Assembly: GCF_007667275.1 (NCBI RefSeq)
Contig: NZ_VDQT01000002.1
Location: 310,001-374,000, forward strand
DNA length: 64,000 nt
From: Stenotrophomonas rhizophila
Lineage (GTDB): Bacteria; Pseudomonadota; Gammaproteobacteria; Xanthomonadales; Xanthomonadaceae
Direction: 5' to 3'
Within the stretch, counting starts at the first letter, position 1; each line of letters begins with the position of its first letter. Below are positions 6,510 through 15,726 of this stretch, piece after piece. The notes under the pieces were generated by a model, which did no database searches, was not told the origin of the DNA, and was given only the letters and a program-made list of their open reading frames with translations. The position numbers were made by a program, and so were the translations under genes.

Positions 6510-8846
6510 TCAGCGCGCGGCCGTGGCGCGCACGCTGGCCTGGTAGCCGGCCAGGGCCAGTCGCGCACGCGCGTACTCGGCAATCAGCAGCGCCACGGCC
6601 ACCGCCGGGCGCTCCAGGGTGCCGGCGCGGGCGTCGTGTTCAATCCGACGTGCCGCCACCGACAATGCCATCGCACCTACGTTCGCACTCGCCGATTTGA
6701 GGCTGTGCGCCAGCGCGCGCAGCTTTTCCAGGTCGGCCGCCACCGACGCATCCTGCAACTGGCGGATCAGCGGCGGGGTGTCCTCCAGGAACACGCCGAT
6801 GATGGTCGCGGTCTCGGCGCCGATCACCTCCTGCAGTTCATCCAGCACCTCGGCGTCGAGCACGGGCGGGCTGGGCTCGTCACTGCCTTCGAGCGGCGTC
6901 GGCAGCGGCAGCGGCAGCGGCGGGGGCGTGGCAAGGGCATCGGCAGTGGGCGTTGCCGCGCGCGTGTTGCGCGCGTCGGCCGCGTTGTCTTCCATCCGGA
7001 ACTGCCAGCGCAGCAGGCAGGCCTGCAGCGATTCGCGGTTGACCGGCTTGGACAGGTAATCGTCCATGCCCGCCTGCAGGCAGCGCTCGCGGTCGCCGGC
7101 CATCGCATTGGCGGTCATGGCCACGATCGGCAGGCGGGTACGTCCCTGCGCCGCTTCCTGCTCGCGCCAGCGACGGGTGGCGCTGTAGCCATCCAGCACC
7201 GGCATCTGGCAGTCCATCAGGACCAGGTCGAACGGGTGCGCCTGCAGTTGCTGCAGCCCCTGTTCGCCGTCGGTGGCCGTGGTGACCGTGCAGCCCAGCA
7301 CCTGCAGCAGGCGCTGGGCAACCAGCAGGTTGGTGCTGTTGTCTTCGACCAGCAGCAGGCGCAGGCCCAGCTGGGGCGCCTCGACCGGGCTGCCGTAGGA
7401 CTCGACGCTGGCCAGCAGGGGCGCTGGGCGCGCGCTGACCTGGGCCGGGCGCAGCAGCGCGTGCAGCAGCGCGTCATCGGTGTCGCGCGGCAGGGCCTGG
7501 GTGTTCTCGCGCAGCAGCGCCGCCAGCGGCTCCTCGCCCTGCAGCCACAGCAACCGCGGCGCCGGGCTGCGGGTGTCGTGCAGCACCGCGCGATGCAGCG
7601 CGGTGGCGCCGTGGCGCAGCGCGTGCGTATCGGCGATCACCCAGGCCAGGTCCGGTTCGATGCCGGGCCGTACCGGGGCGCGCAGGATGTCCAGCGCGGC
7701 CGAGGCGCTGTCCACCGTGTGCAGGCGGATGTCGTGGAGCTGCAGCACGCGCTGCAGGCGCTGCACCAGCAGCGGGTCTTCGCTGATCAGCAGCGCGCGG
7801 GTGGTTGCCGGTTGCGCCGGCAGGTCGCCGGCCACCTTCAACAGCGGTATCTCGAACCAGAACGTGGCGCCGTGGCGCGGCGTTGAACTCACCCCGATCT
7901 CGCCGTGCATCAGGTCGATGATGCGCCTGCAGATCGCCAGGCCCAGGCCAGTGCCGCCGTAGATGCGGGTGGTCGAGGCGTCGGCCTGGCTGAACGACTG
8001 GAACAGGCGTGCCTGCTGGGTGCCGTCGATGCCGATGCCGGTGTCGATCACTTCGAAACGCAGCTGGTGCTGGCTGGCGGTCTCGCCCTGGCGGACTACC
8101 CTCAGGCGGATCTGGCCGCGTTCGGTGAACTTGATCGCATTGACCATCAGGTTGCCCAGCACCTGGCGCAGCCGCACCGGGTCGCCGCGCACCGACAGCC
8201 GCACCGACGGGTCCAGCTCGAGCGAGACCGCCAGGCCCTTGGCCTCGGCACTGCGCTGCATCAGCTGGACGATGCCTTCAAGCAGCTCGCGCAGGTTGAA
8301 GGTGGTGATCTCCAGGTCCAGGCCCTTGGCCTCCAGACGGGAGTAATCGAGGATGTCGTCGACGATGCGCAGCAACTGCTGCGAGCTGACCGTGGCGGTG
8401 GCCAGCATCTGCCGCTGGTCGCTGCCCAGCTGGCCGCGTGCGATCAGGTCCAGCATCGGCAGGATGCCGTTGAGCGGGGTGCGGATTTCGTGGCTCATGG
8501 TGGCCAGGAACTCGCCCTTGGCGAGCGCGGCCGCTTCGGCGGCCTGCTTGGCCTGCAGCAGCTCCTGCTCGAGCATGTCCTGCTGCTGCATGGCGCGCTG
8601 CAGGTGGTCGCGCTCGCCGGCCAGGGCCTCATGGCGGCGCTGGCCCAGCGCCAGTTGCGCCTGCAGGTCGCGCCAGCGGCCTACCGCCAGCAGTGCGGCG
8701 AGCACGCCGGTTGCCGCCGTGGCGGTGGCGATCAGCGTCCACGGACCGCTCGCGCCCGCCAGCGACATCCCGCTGGCGGTAGCGGCCAGCGCGGCGGCAA
8801 CCGCCGCCAGCCAGAGTGTGAAGGGAACCCGTCCGTGGGCCGTCAT
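6510..8846 (-). CDS. Hybrid sensor histidine kinase with two receivers and an Hpt domain
   Basis: The 778-residue protein has two N-terminal membrane helices with almost no periplasmic part (about 10-30 and 35-55), a coiled coil, a HisKA domain with phospho-acceptor His119 (MSHEIRTPLNGI), a HATPase domain with DTGIGID and GGTGLGLAI, a degenerate receiver, a complete receiver (LLLVEDN, LVLMDCQMPVLDG, SKP), a proline-rich linker and a C-terminal Hpt domain with AHSLKSASANVGA. The design suits a multistep phosphorelay. It begins two bases after the stop of the degenerate GGDEF/EAL regulator, so translation is probably coupled and that regulator is the likely target. The signal sensed is unknown. 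Confidence 0.9.
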   Translation of the reverse strand: MTAHGRVPFTLWLAAVAAALAATASGMSLAGASGPWTLIATATAATGVLAALLAVGRWRDLQAQLALGQRRHEALAGERDHLQRAMQQQDMLEQELLQAKQAAEAAALAKGEFLATMSHEIRTPLNGILPMLDLIARGQLGSDQRQMLATATVSSQQLLRIVDDILDYSRLEAKGLDLEITTFNLRELLEGIVQLMQRSAEAKGLAVSLELDPSVRLSVRGDPVRLRQVLGNLMVNAIKFTERGQIRLRVVRQGETASQHQLRFEVIDTGIGIDGTQQARLFQSFSQADASTTRIYGGTGLGLAICRRIIDLMHGEIGVSSTPRHGATFWFEIPLLKVAGDLPAQPATTRALLISEDPLLVQRLQRVLQLHDIRLHTVDSASAALDILRAPVRPGIEPDLAWVIADTHALRHGATALHRAVLHDTRSPAPRLLWLQGEEPLAALLRENTQALPRDTDDALLHALLRPAQVSARPAPLLASVESYGSPVEAPQLGLRLLLVEDNSTNLLVAQRLLQVLGCTVTTATDGEQGLQQLQAHPFDLVLMDCQMPVLDGYSATRRWREQEAAQGRTRLPIVAMTANAMAGDRERCLQAGMDDYLSKPVNRESLQACLLRWQFRMEDNAADARNTRAATPTADALATPPPLPLPLPTPLEGSDEPSPPVLDAEVLDELQEVIGAETATIIGVFLEDTPPLIRQLQDASVAADLEKLRALAHSLKSASANVGAMALSVAARRIEHDARAGTLERPAVAVALLIAEYARARLALAGYQASVRATAAR

Positions 8847-8848
8847 GC

Positions 8849-10726
8849 TCAGAGCACCGCGGTGTGGAAGTCGAAGTTCAGTTCGCTCCCGGCCGACTGC
8901 ACCATGTTGCCCTGGATGTAGTCGACGCCCCCCATCCACATCGCCGCCGCGGCCTGCGGATCCTCGATCTGCTGGCCGATGATCATCGCCCCGGCACGGT
9001 GCGCCGCATCGATGGCGGCGCGCAGTTCATCGCGGGTCTGCTGGTTGGCATGGGCGCTGGAGAAACGTGCGGCCATGCGCACGAATGCCAGTGGCAGCTG
9101 GCTCAACAACGCGTTGGCCTCGCCACCGGGCTCGAACTGGCTCAGGCAGAAGCGCACCCCCGCCGCGCTCATGCGCGTGCAGAACTGCTGCAGGGTGACG
9201 GTGTGGATGAGCGCATCGGGCAGGCGCACGTCGATGACCAGCGCGGCGCCGGGCAGCTGGCGCTGCTGCAGGGTTTCCAGCAGCCAGTCGGTGAAGGCGT
9301 CGCGGGCGAGGGTGCGCAGCGACTGCGACACGAACAGGCTCAGCGGCTGGGTGGCGTGCCGGTACAGGTCGAGCAGGCCGAGTGCGTGGTCCAGCACCTG
9401 CTGGTCCAGGTCGGCGATGCGCCCGGCCGCTTCCGCGGCGGGAATCACCTGGCCGGCATTGAGCACGCTGCCGTCGGCCTGGCGCAGGCGCAGCAGCACC
9501 TGGTACTGCGCGGTGTTGCCACCGGCCACCGCGACGATCGGTTGGTAGGCCGGTTCCAGCTGGCCTTCCAGCATGGCCAGGTGTTCCTGCGCGGCGACTT
9601 CCTCGCGGCGTACGTGCGCGGCCACGCCCGACGGCAGCAGGCGTGCCTGCAGGGTGGTGCGCTCCACCGCTTCCAGCGCGGTGCCGGCGTCGCTGAAGCC
9701 GGTCGACAACGGCGCATGGCCCACCACGCCGCGCAGGTGCACCGATTCCTCATCGCGGATCACGAACGCGCGCGCGGACAGCTCGTCGCGCAGCCGGTGC
9801 GCCATCGCGTCCAGGGTTTCCTCGTCCACGCCGCGGGCCAGCACCAGGAAGCTGTTGTCGTTCAACCGCGCCAGCAGGTGCGGGTGCGCGTTGTCGGCCA
9901 GGCGCTGCGCGGCCTGCACCATCAGCCGTTCGAACGCGGCATAGCCGTACCGCTCGCGCAGGCCCAGTGCACTGGCCACTTCGATGAAGAACAGGCCGCC
10001 CTGCCCGCCGTGCGCCAGCGCGTGGGTCAGCTGCTGCATCACGTGGTGGCGGGTCGGCAGGCCGGTCTCTGGGTTGTTCATGGCCGGCGCGCCCTGCACG
10101 CCGGGTTGCATCGCCGCCTGTGCGCGGGCGCGGCGGATCCGGTTGGAGACCGCCGCGATCAGGTGGCGCGGCCGGATCGGCTTGCTCAGGAAATCATCCG
10201 CACCGCTGTCGAGCACCTCGAACTGGCGTTCCGGATCGGGGTCGCCGCTGAGGAACACGATCGGCAGCAGCTGCTGGCCCGGCTGCTGGCGGATCAGCGC
10301 GGTCAGGCGCATGCCGTCCAGGCCCGGCAGGTGCAGGTCCATCAGGATCAGGTCGGGGCGCTGCTCGTTGATCACCTGCTGCACGCCTTCGGCGTCGTTG
10401 TGCACGATCGCTTCCATGCCCGCGCCGTGCAGCACGCTCTGCGCGAACAGGGCCTGGGAACGGTCATCCTCGACGATCAGCACGCGGTAAGGCGCCTCGC
10501 TGCCCAGCGGAAGCGGTTCAGCATCGTCCTGCCACTGCGCCGGCGGCAGCAGCGGCGGCGTCGGCGCGCCGGGCGCGGCGCTGCCGGCGTTGAGCGGCAC
10601 CACGTTGCTGGGCGCGCGGCTCGCAGCGGGCATCTCCGCGCTGGCCCAGCGCTGCCAGTGGTCGGCGGGCGGGGTCTCGGCGCGAGTGGCGCGGGTGGAT
10701 GCAACAGCGTTGTCTTGGACGGCCAT
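8849..10726 (-). CDS. Response regulator with degenerate GGDEF and EAL domains
   Basis: Residues 80-200 are an intact receiver (VLIVEDD, phospho-acceptor Asp130 in LILMDLHLPGLDG, SKPI). The next part is a GGDEF fold in which the signature is replaced by LNDNS (288-292), and the C-terminal half is an EAL fold with QVL in place of EAL (409-411) and other catalytic residues missing. It should therefore neither make nor degrade c-di-GMP, and more likely binds it or a protein, as FimX-type proteins do. The start at 10726 has GGGAG 6 bases upstream. It is the middle gene of an operon with DUF4126 and the hybrid kinase. Confidence 0.88.
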   Translation of the reverse strand: MAVQDNAVASTRATRAETPPADHWQRWASAEMPAASRAPSNVVPLNAGSAAPGAPTPPLLPPAQWQDDAEPLPLGSEAPYRVLIVEDDRSQALFAQSVLHGAGMEAIVHNDAEGVQQVINEQRPDLILMDLHLPGLDGMRLTALIRQQPGQQLLPIVFLSGDPDPERQFEVLDSGADDFLSKPIRPRHLIAAVSNRIRRARAQAAMQPGVQGAPAMNNPETGLPTRHHVMQQLTHALAHGGQGGLFFIEVASALGLRERYGYAAFERLMVQAAQRLADNAHPHLLARLNDNSFLVLARGVDEETLDAMAHRLRDELSARAFVIRDEESVHLRGVVGHAPLSTGFSDAGTALEAVERTTLQARLLPSGVAAHVRREEVAAQEHLAMLEGQLEPAYQPIVAVAGGNTAQYQVLLRLRQADGSVLNAGQVIPAAEAAGRIADLDQQVLDHALGLLDLYRHATQPLSLFVSQSLRTLARDAFTDWLLETLQQRQLPGAALVIDVRLPDALIHTVTLQQFCTRMSAAGVRFCLSQFEPGGEANALLSQLPLAFVRMAARFSSAHANQQTRDELRAAIDAAHRAGAMIIGQQIEDPQAAAAMWMGGVDYIQGNMVQSAGSELNFDFHTAVL

Positions 10727-10750
10727 CAGTACTCCCAGTCTGCGGCGCAA

Positions 10751-11368
10751 TTATGCGGTATCGCGGGTGGCGGGATCGCGGCTCGCCGGTTGCCGCAGGA
10801 GCCAGCGCATGCCCCGCCACAACGTGCGCCAGACCAGCCAGACCACCACGGCCCCGATCAGGCTGCAGGCGACGACTACGACCAGGGCGATCCACGGATG
10901 CGCCAGCGCCAGCGCCAATCCACCCACCACCACGGTGTCTTCGGCAGCCGAGGCGACCCAGTTGCTGGCCGGCTCGGGCGAGGTGTTGAGCAGCGCGCGG
11001 GTTCCGGACTTGAGCCCATGGCTGGCCAGCGCCACCCCGGCCCCGGCGGCGAGCACGGAGGGGCTCAGCTCGCCGCTGGGCGACAGCGTCGCCGCGGCCA
11101 GGAACGCGCCGGCCGGTACCCGGGCCACGGTCTGGATGAGGTCCCAGGCCGAGTCCACCCCGGGAATCTTGTCGGCCACGAACTCGGTGACGGCCAGCGC
11201 GGCCGACGTGCCCAGCACCCACCAGGATTCGGTGGCCTGCAGGGCCGGCGGCAGCTCGACCCAGCCGAGCAGGCCGGCCAGGCCGACGCCGAACACGGTC
11301 AGGTACACGCGGATGCCGGCCAGCCAGGCCAGCAGGATGCCGATCACGAACAGGTGGGCCTCGGTCAT
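10751..11368 (-). CDS. DUF4126 membrane protein
   Basis: The 205-residue product has about five hydrophobic helices and the arrangement of DUF4126 proteins (AGIRVYLTVFGVGLAGLLG, FVADKIPGVDSAWDLIQTVARVPAGAFLA, LASHGLKSGTRALLNTSPEP). The function of the family is unknown. The start at 11368 gives MTEAHLFVIGILL. It is the first gene of the leftward operon, 24 bases ahead of the response regulator, which suggests a role near that signalling pair, but this is inference. Confidence 0.8.
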   Translation of the reverse strand: MTEAHLFVIGILLAWLAGIRVYLTVFGVGLAGLLGWVELPPALQATESWWVLGTSAALAVTEFVADKIPGVDSAWDLIQTVARVPAGAFLAAATLSPSGELSPSVLAAGAGVALASHGLKSGTRALLNTSPEPASNWVASAAEDTVVVGGLALALAHPWIALVVVVACSLIGAVVVWLVWRTLWRGMRWLLRQPASRDPATRDTA

Positions 11369-11551
11369 GACAGGCGCTCCGGCGGCAAAGTGTGCACAGG
11401 CCCACACTATCGGGGATGACGTGACTGAACGCTACTGCCCGGGGTGGGGTCAGGGGCGAAAAATGTGCCACCCGTGACTTACACTAGGAAGTCGCTCATC
11501 CCGTCAGGGGTTGTGTCGGTATCGCCTACGGGCGTTGCCGCCGTATCCGCC

Positions 11552-12307
11552 ATGAACAATCCGACACCTTCCCGAATCCAGATCCGGCGCCCGGGTACCC
11601 CGGTCGCGCCCGATCGTCGTCGGCTGCTGATCCTGGCCGGGATCTGGCTGGCCAGCCTGGTCGTGGCCGCGCTGCTGGGCCGCTGGCTGGGGAGCCCCGG
11701 CGGCGATGTCGGCCGCCAGCTGGACGCCGCGCAGACCCGCGCCGAGACCCTGCAGAAGCAGGTGGTGGAACTGCAGCAGGCCCAGGCCACCCTGCAGGCC
11801 TCCGATCGCATCAGCCGCGCGGCCAACAACGAGGTGCAGGCCTCGCTGGGCGAGCGCGACGAGGAAATCGCCGGCCTGCGCGCCGACGTGGCCTTCTATG
11901 AGCGGCTGGTCGGCGCCACCAGCCAGCGCAAGGGCCTTAACACCCATTCCATCCAGTTCTCGCCGGAAGCGGGCGGTACCTGGCAGTACGCCGTGGTGCT
12001 GACGCAGAACCTGAACCGTGGCGCGATCAGCCAAGGCCAGATGCGCTTTACGATCGAAGGCGTCAAGGACGGCAAGTTGACCTCGGTCAGCTGGGACGAG
12101 CTGCACCAGCGCACCAAGGTGCCGGGCCAGGAGTATTCCTTCCGGTACTTCCAGCAGCTCACCGGCAGCGTCATGTTGCCGAAGGACTTCACCCCGCAGC
12201 GCGTGCGGGTCACGCTGGGAACCGGCGCGGGGGGCGCCACCCAGGTATTCGACTGGAAGCAGGCCGGTGCACCGGCTGCAGCAGCAACGGCAAATGAAGG
12301 GGAGTAA
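11552..12307 (+). CDS. Membrane-anchored coiled-coil protein (DUF6776-like), bactofilin partner
   Basis: The 251-residue protein has a short basic N-terminus, one membrane helix (about 26-44), a coiled coil (about 55-110, QLDAAQTRAETLQKQVVELQQAQ-type heptads) and a beta-rich C-terminal domain (GTWQYAVVLTQNLNRGAISQG, SFRYFQQLTGSVMLP). This architecture resembles DUF6776 proteins; the function is not established. I chose the ATG at 11552 because the frame upstream of it encodes no conserved sequence. It is followed four bases later by a bactofilin gene, so it may anchor or position bactofilin polymers at the inner membrane. Confidence 0.75.
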   Translation: MNNPTPSRIQIRRPGTPVAPDRRRLLILAGIWLASLVVAALLGRWLGSPGGDVGRQLDAAQTRAETLQKQVVELQQAQATLQASDRISRAANNEVQASLGERDEEIAGLRADVAFYERLVGATSQRKGLNTHSIQFSPEAGGTWQYAVVLTQNLNRGAISQGQMRFTIEGVKDGKLTSVSWDELHQRTKVPGQEYSFRYFQQLTGSVMLPKDFTPQRVRVTLGTGAGGATQVFDWKQAGAPAAAATANEGE

Positions 12308-12311
12308 ACCG

Positions 12312-12776
12312 ATGTTTGGCAGCAACAAATCCAACCGCGACGGGCACCTGGTCGTGGACGCGCTGATCGGCGCGCAGGTGATGATCCGTGGGGACGTGGA
12401 ATTCAGTGGCGGGCTGTACGTGGAAGGCACCATCCTGGGCAAGGTGATCGCCCAGGAGGGCGCGACCAGCGCCACCCTGACCCTGGCCGAGCAGGGCAGC
12501 ATCGAGGGTGAGATCCGTGCCCACGTGGTGGTGGTCAGCGGTCGCCTGGACGGCGACGTGCACGCCAGCGAGCGGGTCGAGCTGACCCCCAGTGCCCGCG
12601 TCACCGGCAACATCCACTACCAGGTGGTGGAAATGAACGCCGGCGCCCAGCTGACCGGTCGCCTGATCCACGGCGGCGCGCAGATGGCCCTGCCGCCGCC
12701 GGCCGAACCCGCCGACGCGGGGAAGGACGGCAAGGACGGCAACGCCCGCAGGAAGCTCGCCGACGCCATGGCCTGA
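12312..12776 (+). CDS. Bactofilin (polymer-forming cytoskeletal protein)
   Basis: Bactofilins form nucleotide-free filaments that position cell-wall or motility factors. The 154-residue product has the beta-helix core typical of the family ([64 protein letters not shown]) and short charged termini. GGGGAG lies 8 bases before the ATG at 12312, overlapping the stop region of the coiled-coil gene, so the two are one operon. erpA follows 46 bases later. Confidence 0.93.
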   Translation: MFGSNKSNRDGHLVVDALIGAQVMIRGDVEFSGGLYVEGTILGKVIAQEGATSATLTLAEQGSIEGEIRAHVVVVSGRLDGDVHASERVELTPSARVTGNIHYQVVEMNAGAQLTGRLIHGGAQMALPPPAEPADAGKDGKDGNARRKLADAMA

Positions 12777-12822
12777 ATGGCCGGTGCTTGAAAGCGTGCC
12801 CATGCGCCCCCATGCTGGGTGC

Positions 12823-13212
12823 ATGAGCACGCTTGTTTCCCTGCCCGGCGCCCCTGCCGCCGCGCCGAACTACCAGTCGCTGGACCGTCCGCTGAACTTC
12901 ACCGAGGCCGCTGCGGCCAAGGTCAAGGAACTGATCCAGGACGAAGCCAGCGATGCGCTGGCCCTGCGCGTCTACATCCAGGGCGGCGGGTGTTCCGGCT
13001 TCCAGTACGGCTTCGAGTTCGACGAGAACCGTGCCGACGACGATCTCGCCGTGGACACCAACGGTGTGACCCTGCTGGTCGATCCGTTGAGCCTGCAGTA
13101 CCTCATGGGCGCCGAAGTGGACTACACCGAAAGCCTGACCGGCGCGCAGTTCGTGATCCGCAATCCGAATGCGAAGACCACCTGTGGCTGCGGCAGCAGT
13201 TTCAGCATGTGA
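12823..13212 (+). CDS. erpA: A-type iron-sulfur carrier ErpA
   Basis: ErpA carries Fe-S clusters from the scaffold to apo-targets, including isoprenoid enzymes. The 129-residue product has the three ligand cysteines Cys57 ([13 protein letters not shown]), Cys121 and Cys123 (TTCGCGSSF). The ATG at 12823 gives MSTLVSLPG, the start seen in Xanthomonas homologues; the frame opens 39 bases earlier, and the ribosome site is weak in either case. Confidence 0.95.
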   Translation: MSTLVSLPGAPAAAPNYQSLDRPLNFTEAAAAKVKELIQDEASDALALRVYIQGGGCSGFQYGFEFDENRADDDLAVDTNGVTLLVDPLSLQYLMGAEVDYTESLTGAQFVIRNPNAKTTCGCGSSFSM

Positions 13213-13248
13213 CTTGCTGTTCGAGGTGAATAGCGGCAGGCTTTACCG

Positions 13249-14154
13249 ATGTCCAACGTCTCTTTGCCGCTCGCCGGTTTCGCTTTCACCACCGATCCCC
13301 TTGAACGCGCCGACACGCTGCGCGACGACGCCGATGCGTTGCTGCGGCTGTGGCCGGCCGCGCGCGTGCTGGTCATCGACGCCGACGGCCGCGCGCTGGC
13401 CGGTGACGACGGCCAACCGCTGGCACTGACCGGCGAACAGCTCGGCGGCGGCCCCGGTACCGCCATCTTCCTGGGCCTGCGCGGTGAGCAGGCCTGGTTC
13501 TCGGTCGAATCGGCCGCCGTTGACGCCAGCGCACCGCAGCGCGTGGACCTGCGCGAATCGGCCAGCACCTGGTCGGCCGCCGACGCCAGCGCGTTCTGCT
13601 ACGCCCGCGGCATGGCGTACTGGCAGTCGCGCACCCGTTTCTGCGGCGTCTGCGGCGGCGCGGTCGCCTTTACCCGCGGTGGCTTCATCGGCCGCTGCGC
13701 CAAGTGCAACACCGAACATTACCCACGCGTGGACCCGGCGGTGATCGTCGCGGTGGAGAACAATGGCCGCCTGCTGCTCGGCCGCCAGGCCAACTGGGCG
13801 CCGCGCCGCTATTCGGTGCTGGCCGGCTTCGTCGAGCCCGGCGAATCGCTGGAACAGACCGTGGTGCGCGAAGTGTTCGAGGAGAGCCGGGTGCGGGTGC
13901 GGCAGTGCCGGTACCTGGGCACCCAGCCGTGGCCCTTCCCGGGTGCGCTGATGCTGGGCTTCAGCGCCACCGCCGAGGACGACGTGCCTACCGTGGACGG
14001 CGAGCTGGAAGACGCGCGCTGGTTCACCGCCGAGGAAGTGGGCGCGGCGTTGTCCCGGGACATCGAAGATGATGGGGAAGGCATCCGCCTGTCGCCGCCG
14101 ATCTCGATCTCGCGCAGCCTGATCGAACACTGGTACCGCACGCAGGTCAGCTGA
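13249..14154 (+). CDS. nudC: NAD(+)/NADH diphosphatase, RNA decapping Nudix enzyme
   Basis: NudC hydrolyses NAD(H) to NMN(H) and AMP and removes NAD caps from RNA. The 301-residue product shows the zinc cysteines Cys132, Cys135, Cys150 and Cys153, the Nudix box beginning GFVEPGESLEQTVVREVFEE at 193, and the family-specific TQPWPFPGALMLGF motif (SQPWPFPxS type). An N-terminal NudC-like domain precedes them. It lies 36 bases downstream of erpA. Confidence 0.95.
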   Translation: MSNVSLPLAGFAFTTDPLERADTLRDDADALLRLWPAARVLVIDADGRALAGDDGQPLALTGEQLGGGPGTAIFLGLRGEQAWFSVESAAVDASAPQRVDLRESASTWSAADASAFCYARGMAYWQSRTRFCGVCGGAVAFTRGGFIGRCAKCNTEHYPRVDPAVIVAVENNGRLLLGRQANWAPRRYSVLAGFVEPGESLEQTVVREVFEESRVRVRQCRYLGTQPWPFPGALMLGFSATAEDDVPTVDGELEDARWFTAEEVGAALSRDIEDDGEGIRLSPPISISRSLIEHWYRTQVS

Positions 14155-14268
14155 GCGGGGCACTGCATTGCCGCTGCCTGAACACGCGGCGGCATACACT
14201 GCCCAGGACCCCGGGCACTGGCCGGGGCGCACGGCATAGTAGCGGCCAGAAACCGAACGGAGGCAGTC

Positions 14269-15162
14269 ATGTTCACCACCCTGGTCGCAGTCCTGGTTGC
14301 CCTGGCGCTGGGCCATGTCGCGCCCGCCGCAGCGGTGGCATTGCGCCGGTTCGGGATCTACCGGCGGTGGCTGCAGTGGCTGGACCGGCACGCGGCCGAA
14401 GCCGGCTTCTGGCGCGGGCGGCATGGCTGGGTGGTGGCCCTGCTGCCGTTCGTGCTGGGCCTGGCCCTGCTGCAATGGCTGTTCCACGACCGCTTGTTCG
14501 GACTGCCGTCGCTGCTGCTGGGGATCGCCACGCTGGTGATCTGCTGGGGCCCGCGCGACCTGGATCGCGATGTGGAAGCGGTGATCGACGCCGACGATGC
14601 GCCAACCCGGCACGCGGCCATCGGCCAGTTGCAGTCGGCCGGTGGCAGCGTGCATGAAGACCTTCCGTCGCTGGTGGAGGTGACCCTGCGCAACGCGCTG
14701 CGGCGCTGGTTCGCGGTGCTGTTCTGGTTCCTGCTGCTGGGCCCGGTGGGCGCGCTGGCGTACCGCCTGCTCGCCCTGCTGGCGGTCGGCCCGATGCGAT
14801 CGCTGGCGGACGTGGAGACCGTGGTCGGCGCGCGCCAGGTGCTGTCGTGGCTGGAATGGCCGGTGGCGCAGCTGATGTCGCTGTCGATGGCGCTGGTGGG
14901 CAACTTCGATACCGCGTACAAGGCGTGGCGACAGGCGCACGGCAACCGCTGGACAGCCTCCACCGACTTCCTCGGCGCGGTGGCGCGTGCCAGCGTCAGC
15001 GCCGAGCTGCGCGAAGACGCGCACGATTACAGCGATGCAGGCATGGTGCCGGTCTGGCGGCGGTTGCCGGAACTGCGCGATGCGATGAGCCTGGTCTGGC
15101 GCATGCTGCTGCTGTGGATGGCGGCATTGGCGCTGCTGGTGATTGCCGGCTGGGTGACCTGA
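14269..15162 (+). CDS. ampE: AmpE-like inner-membrane protein
   Basis: The 297-residue membrane protein aligns with AmpE over several landmarks: LPSLLLGIATLVICWG, NALRRWFAVLFWFLLLGPVGALAYRL and VLSWLEWPVAQLMSLSMALVG, with a C-terminal membrane helix. AmpE is linked to beta-lactamase induction through cell-wall recycling, but its biochemical role is unclear. The usual partner ampD is not adjacent here, so the function remains tentative. GGAGG lies 6 bases before the ATG at 14269. A degenerate REP lies between its stop and the convergent DUF2752 gene. Confidence 0.72.
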   Translation: MFTTLVAVLVALALGHVAPAAAVALRRFGIYRRWLQWLDRHAAEAGFWRGRHGWVVALLPFVLGLALLQWLFHDRLFGLPSLLLGIATLVICWGPRDLDRDVEAVIDADDAPTRHAAIGQLQSAGGSVHEDLPSLVEVTLRNALRRWFAVLFWFLLLGPVGALAYRLLALLAVGPMRSLADVETVVGARQVLSWLEWPVAQLMSLSMALVGNFDTAYKAWRQAHGNRWTASTDFLGAVARASVSAELREDAHDYSDAGMVPVWRRLPELRDAMSLVWRMLLLWMAALALLVIAGWVT

Positions 15163-15201
15163 AGCGCACGCCTCGTCGGTCCGGGAAACCTGTGCTTGAT
15201 C

Positions 15202-15224
15202 GGCAGCGCCGGCAGTTGGCCGGC
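15202..15224. repeat. Degenerate REP palindrome
   Basis: GGCAGCGCCGGCAGTTGGCC is the GTAG-REP pattern with GCAG in place of GTAG and one mismatch in the stem. It lies between the convergent ampE-like and DUF2752 genes. Confidence 0.6.
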
Positions 15225-15233
15225 CCAGGCGGT

Positions 15234-15662
15234 CTATGCCGCGCCCGGAGCCAACAGGACAAATGGCATCCACGGCAGGTTGCGCATCACGGCATACCCC
15301 ACCAGCACCACCAGCCAGACCATGGGATTGGCCAGGACCCGCATCAGCGGGTCCAGTGCCCGCATGCGCACGCCCGCGGTGTTGAGCAGCATCAGCAGCA
15401 GGAACGGCAGCGAGATCACCAGCAGCGGGTTCATCGCCATCGCGCCGGCCCAGTCCAGGTGCACCAGTGAGTACAGGCAGCGGGTACTGCCGCATCCAGG
15501 GCAGTACAGCCCGGTCAGTGCATACATCGGGCAGCCCGGCAGCGGGCTGTTGGCCGCGTACGGGCTGACGTGGCGCAGCACCACGGCGGCGCCGGCGGCC
15601 AGGGTGGCCGTGACCGCCAGGGGCGCCCAACGCGCGAGGGTGGAACGGGATGGCAGGGTCAT
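15234..15662 (-). CDS. DUF2752 membrane protein
   Basis: The 142-residue protein has the DUF2752 signature YCPGCGSTRCLYSLVHLDW between membrane helices, and a C-terminal pair of helices. The cysteine-rich CPGCG element suggests metal binding or disulfide chemistry, but no function is known for the family. The ATG at 15662 is chosen because the upstream extension is Arg/Pro-rich read-through. It is the last gene of a leftward run with two CD225 genes (65 bases after the nearer one). Confidence 0.82.
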   Translation of the reverse strand: MTLPSRSTLARWAPLAVTATLAAGAAVVLRHVSPYAANSPLPGCPMYALTGLYCPGCGSTRCLYSLVHLDWAGAMAMNPLLVISLPFLLLMLLNTAGVRMRALDPLMRVLANPMVWLVVLVGYAVMRNLPWMPFVLLAPGAA

Positions 15663-15726
15663 GACGGCAGAACGGCCCGAGCCGGGCACCCTGCGCGGGT
15701 GCCGGACCGGGCCGTCCACGGGGCGA

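Noticed and set aside
8864-11419. 851-codon plus-strand frame
   Set aside because: It is the antisense shadow of the degenerate GGDEF/EAL regulator and DUF4126 genes, typical of high-GC DNA.
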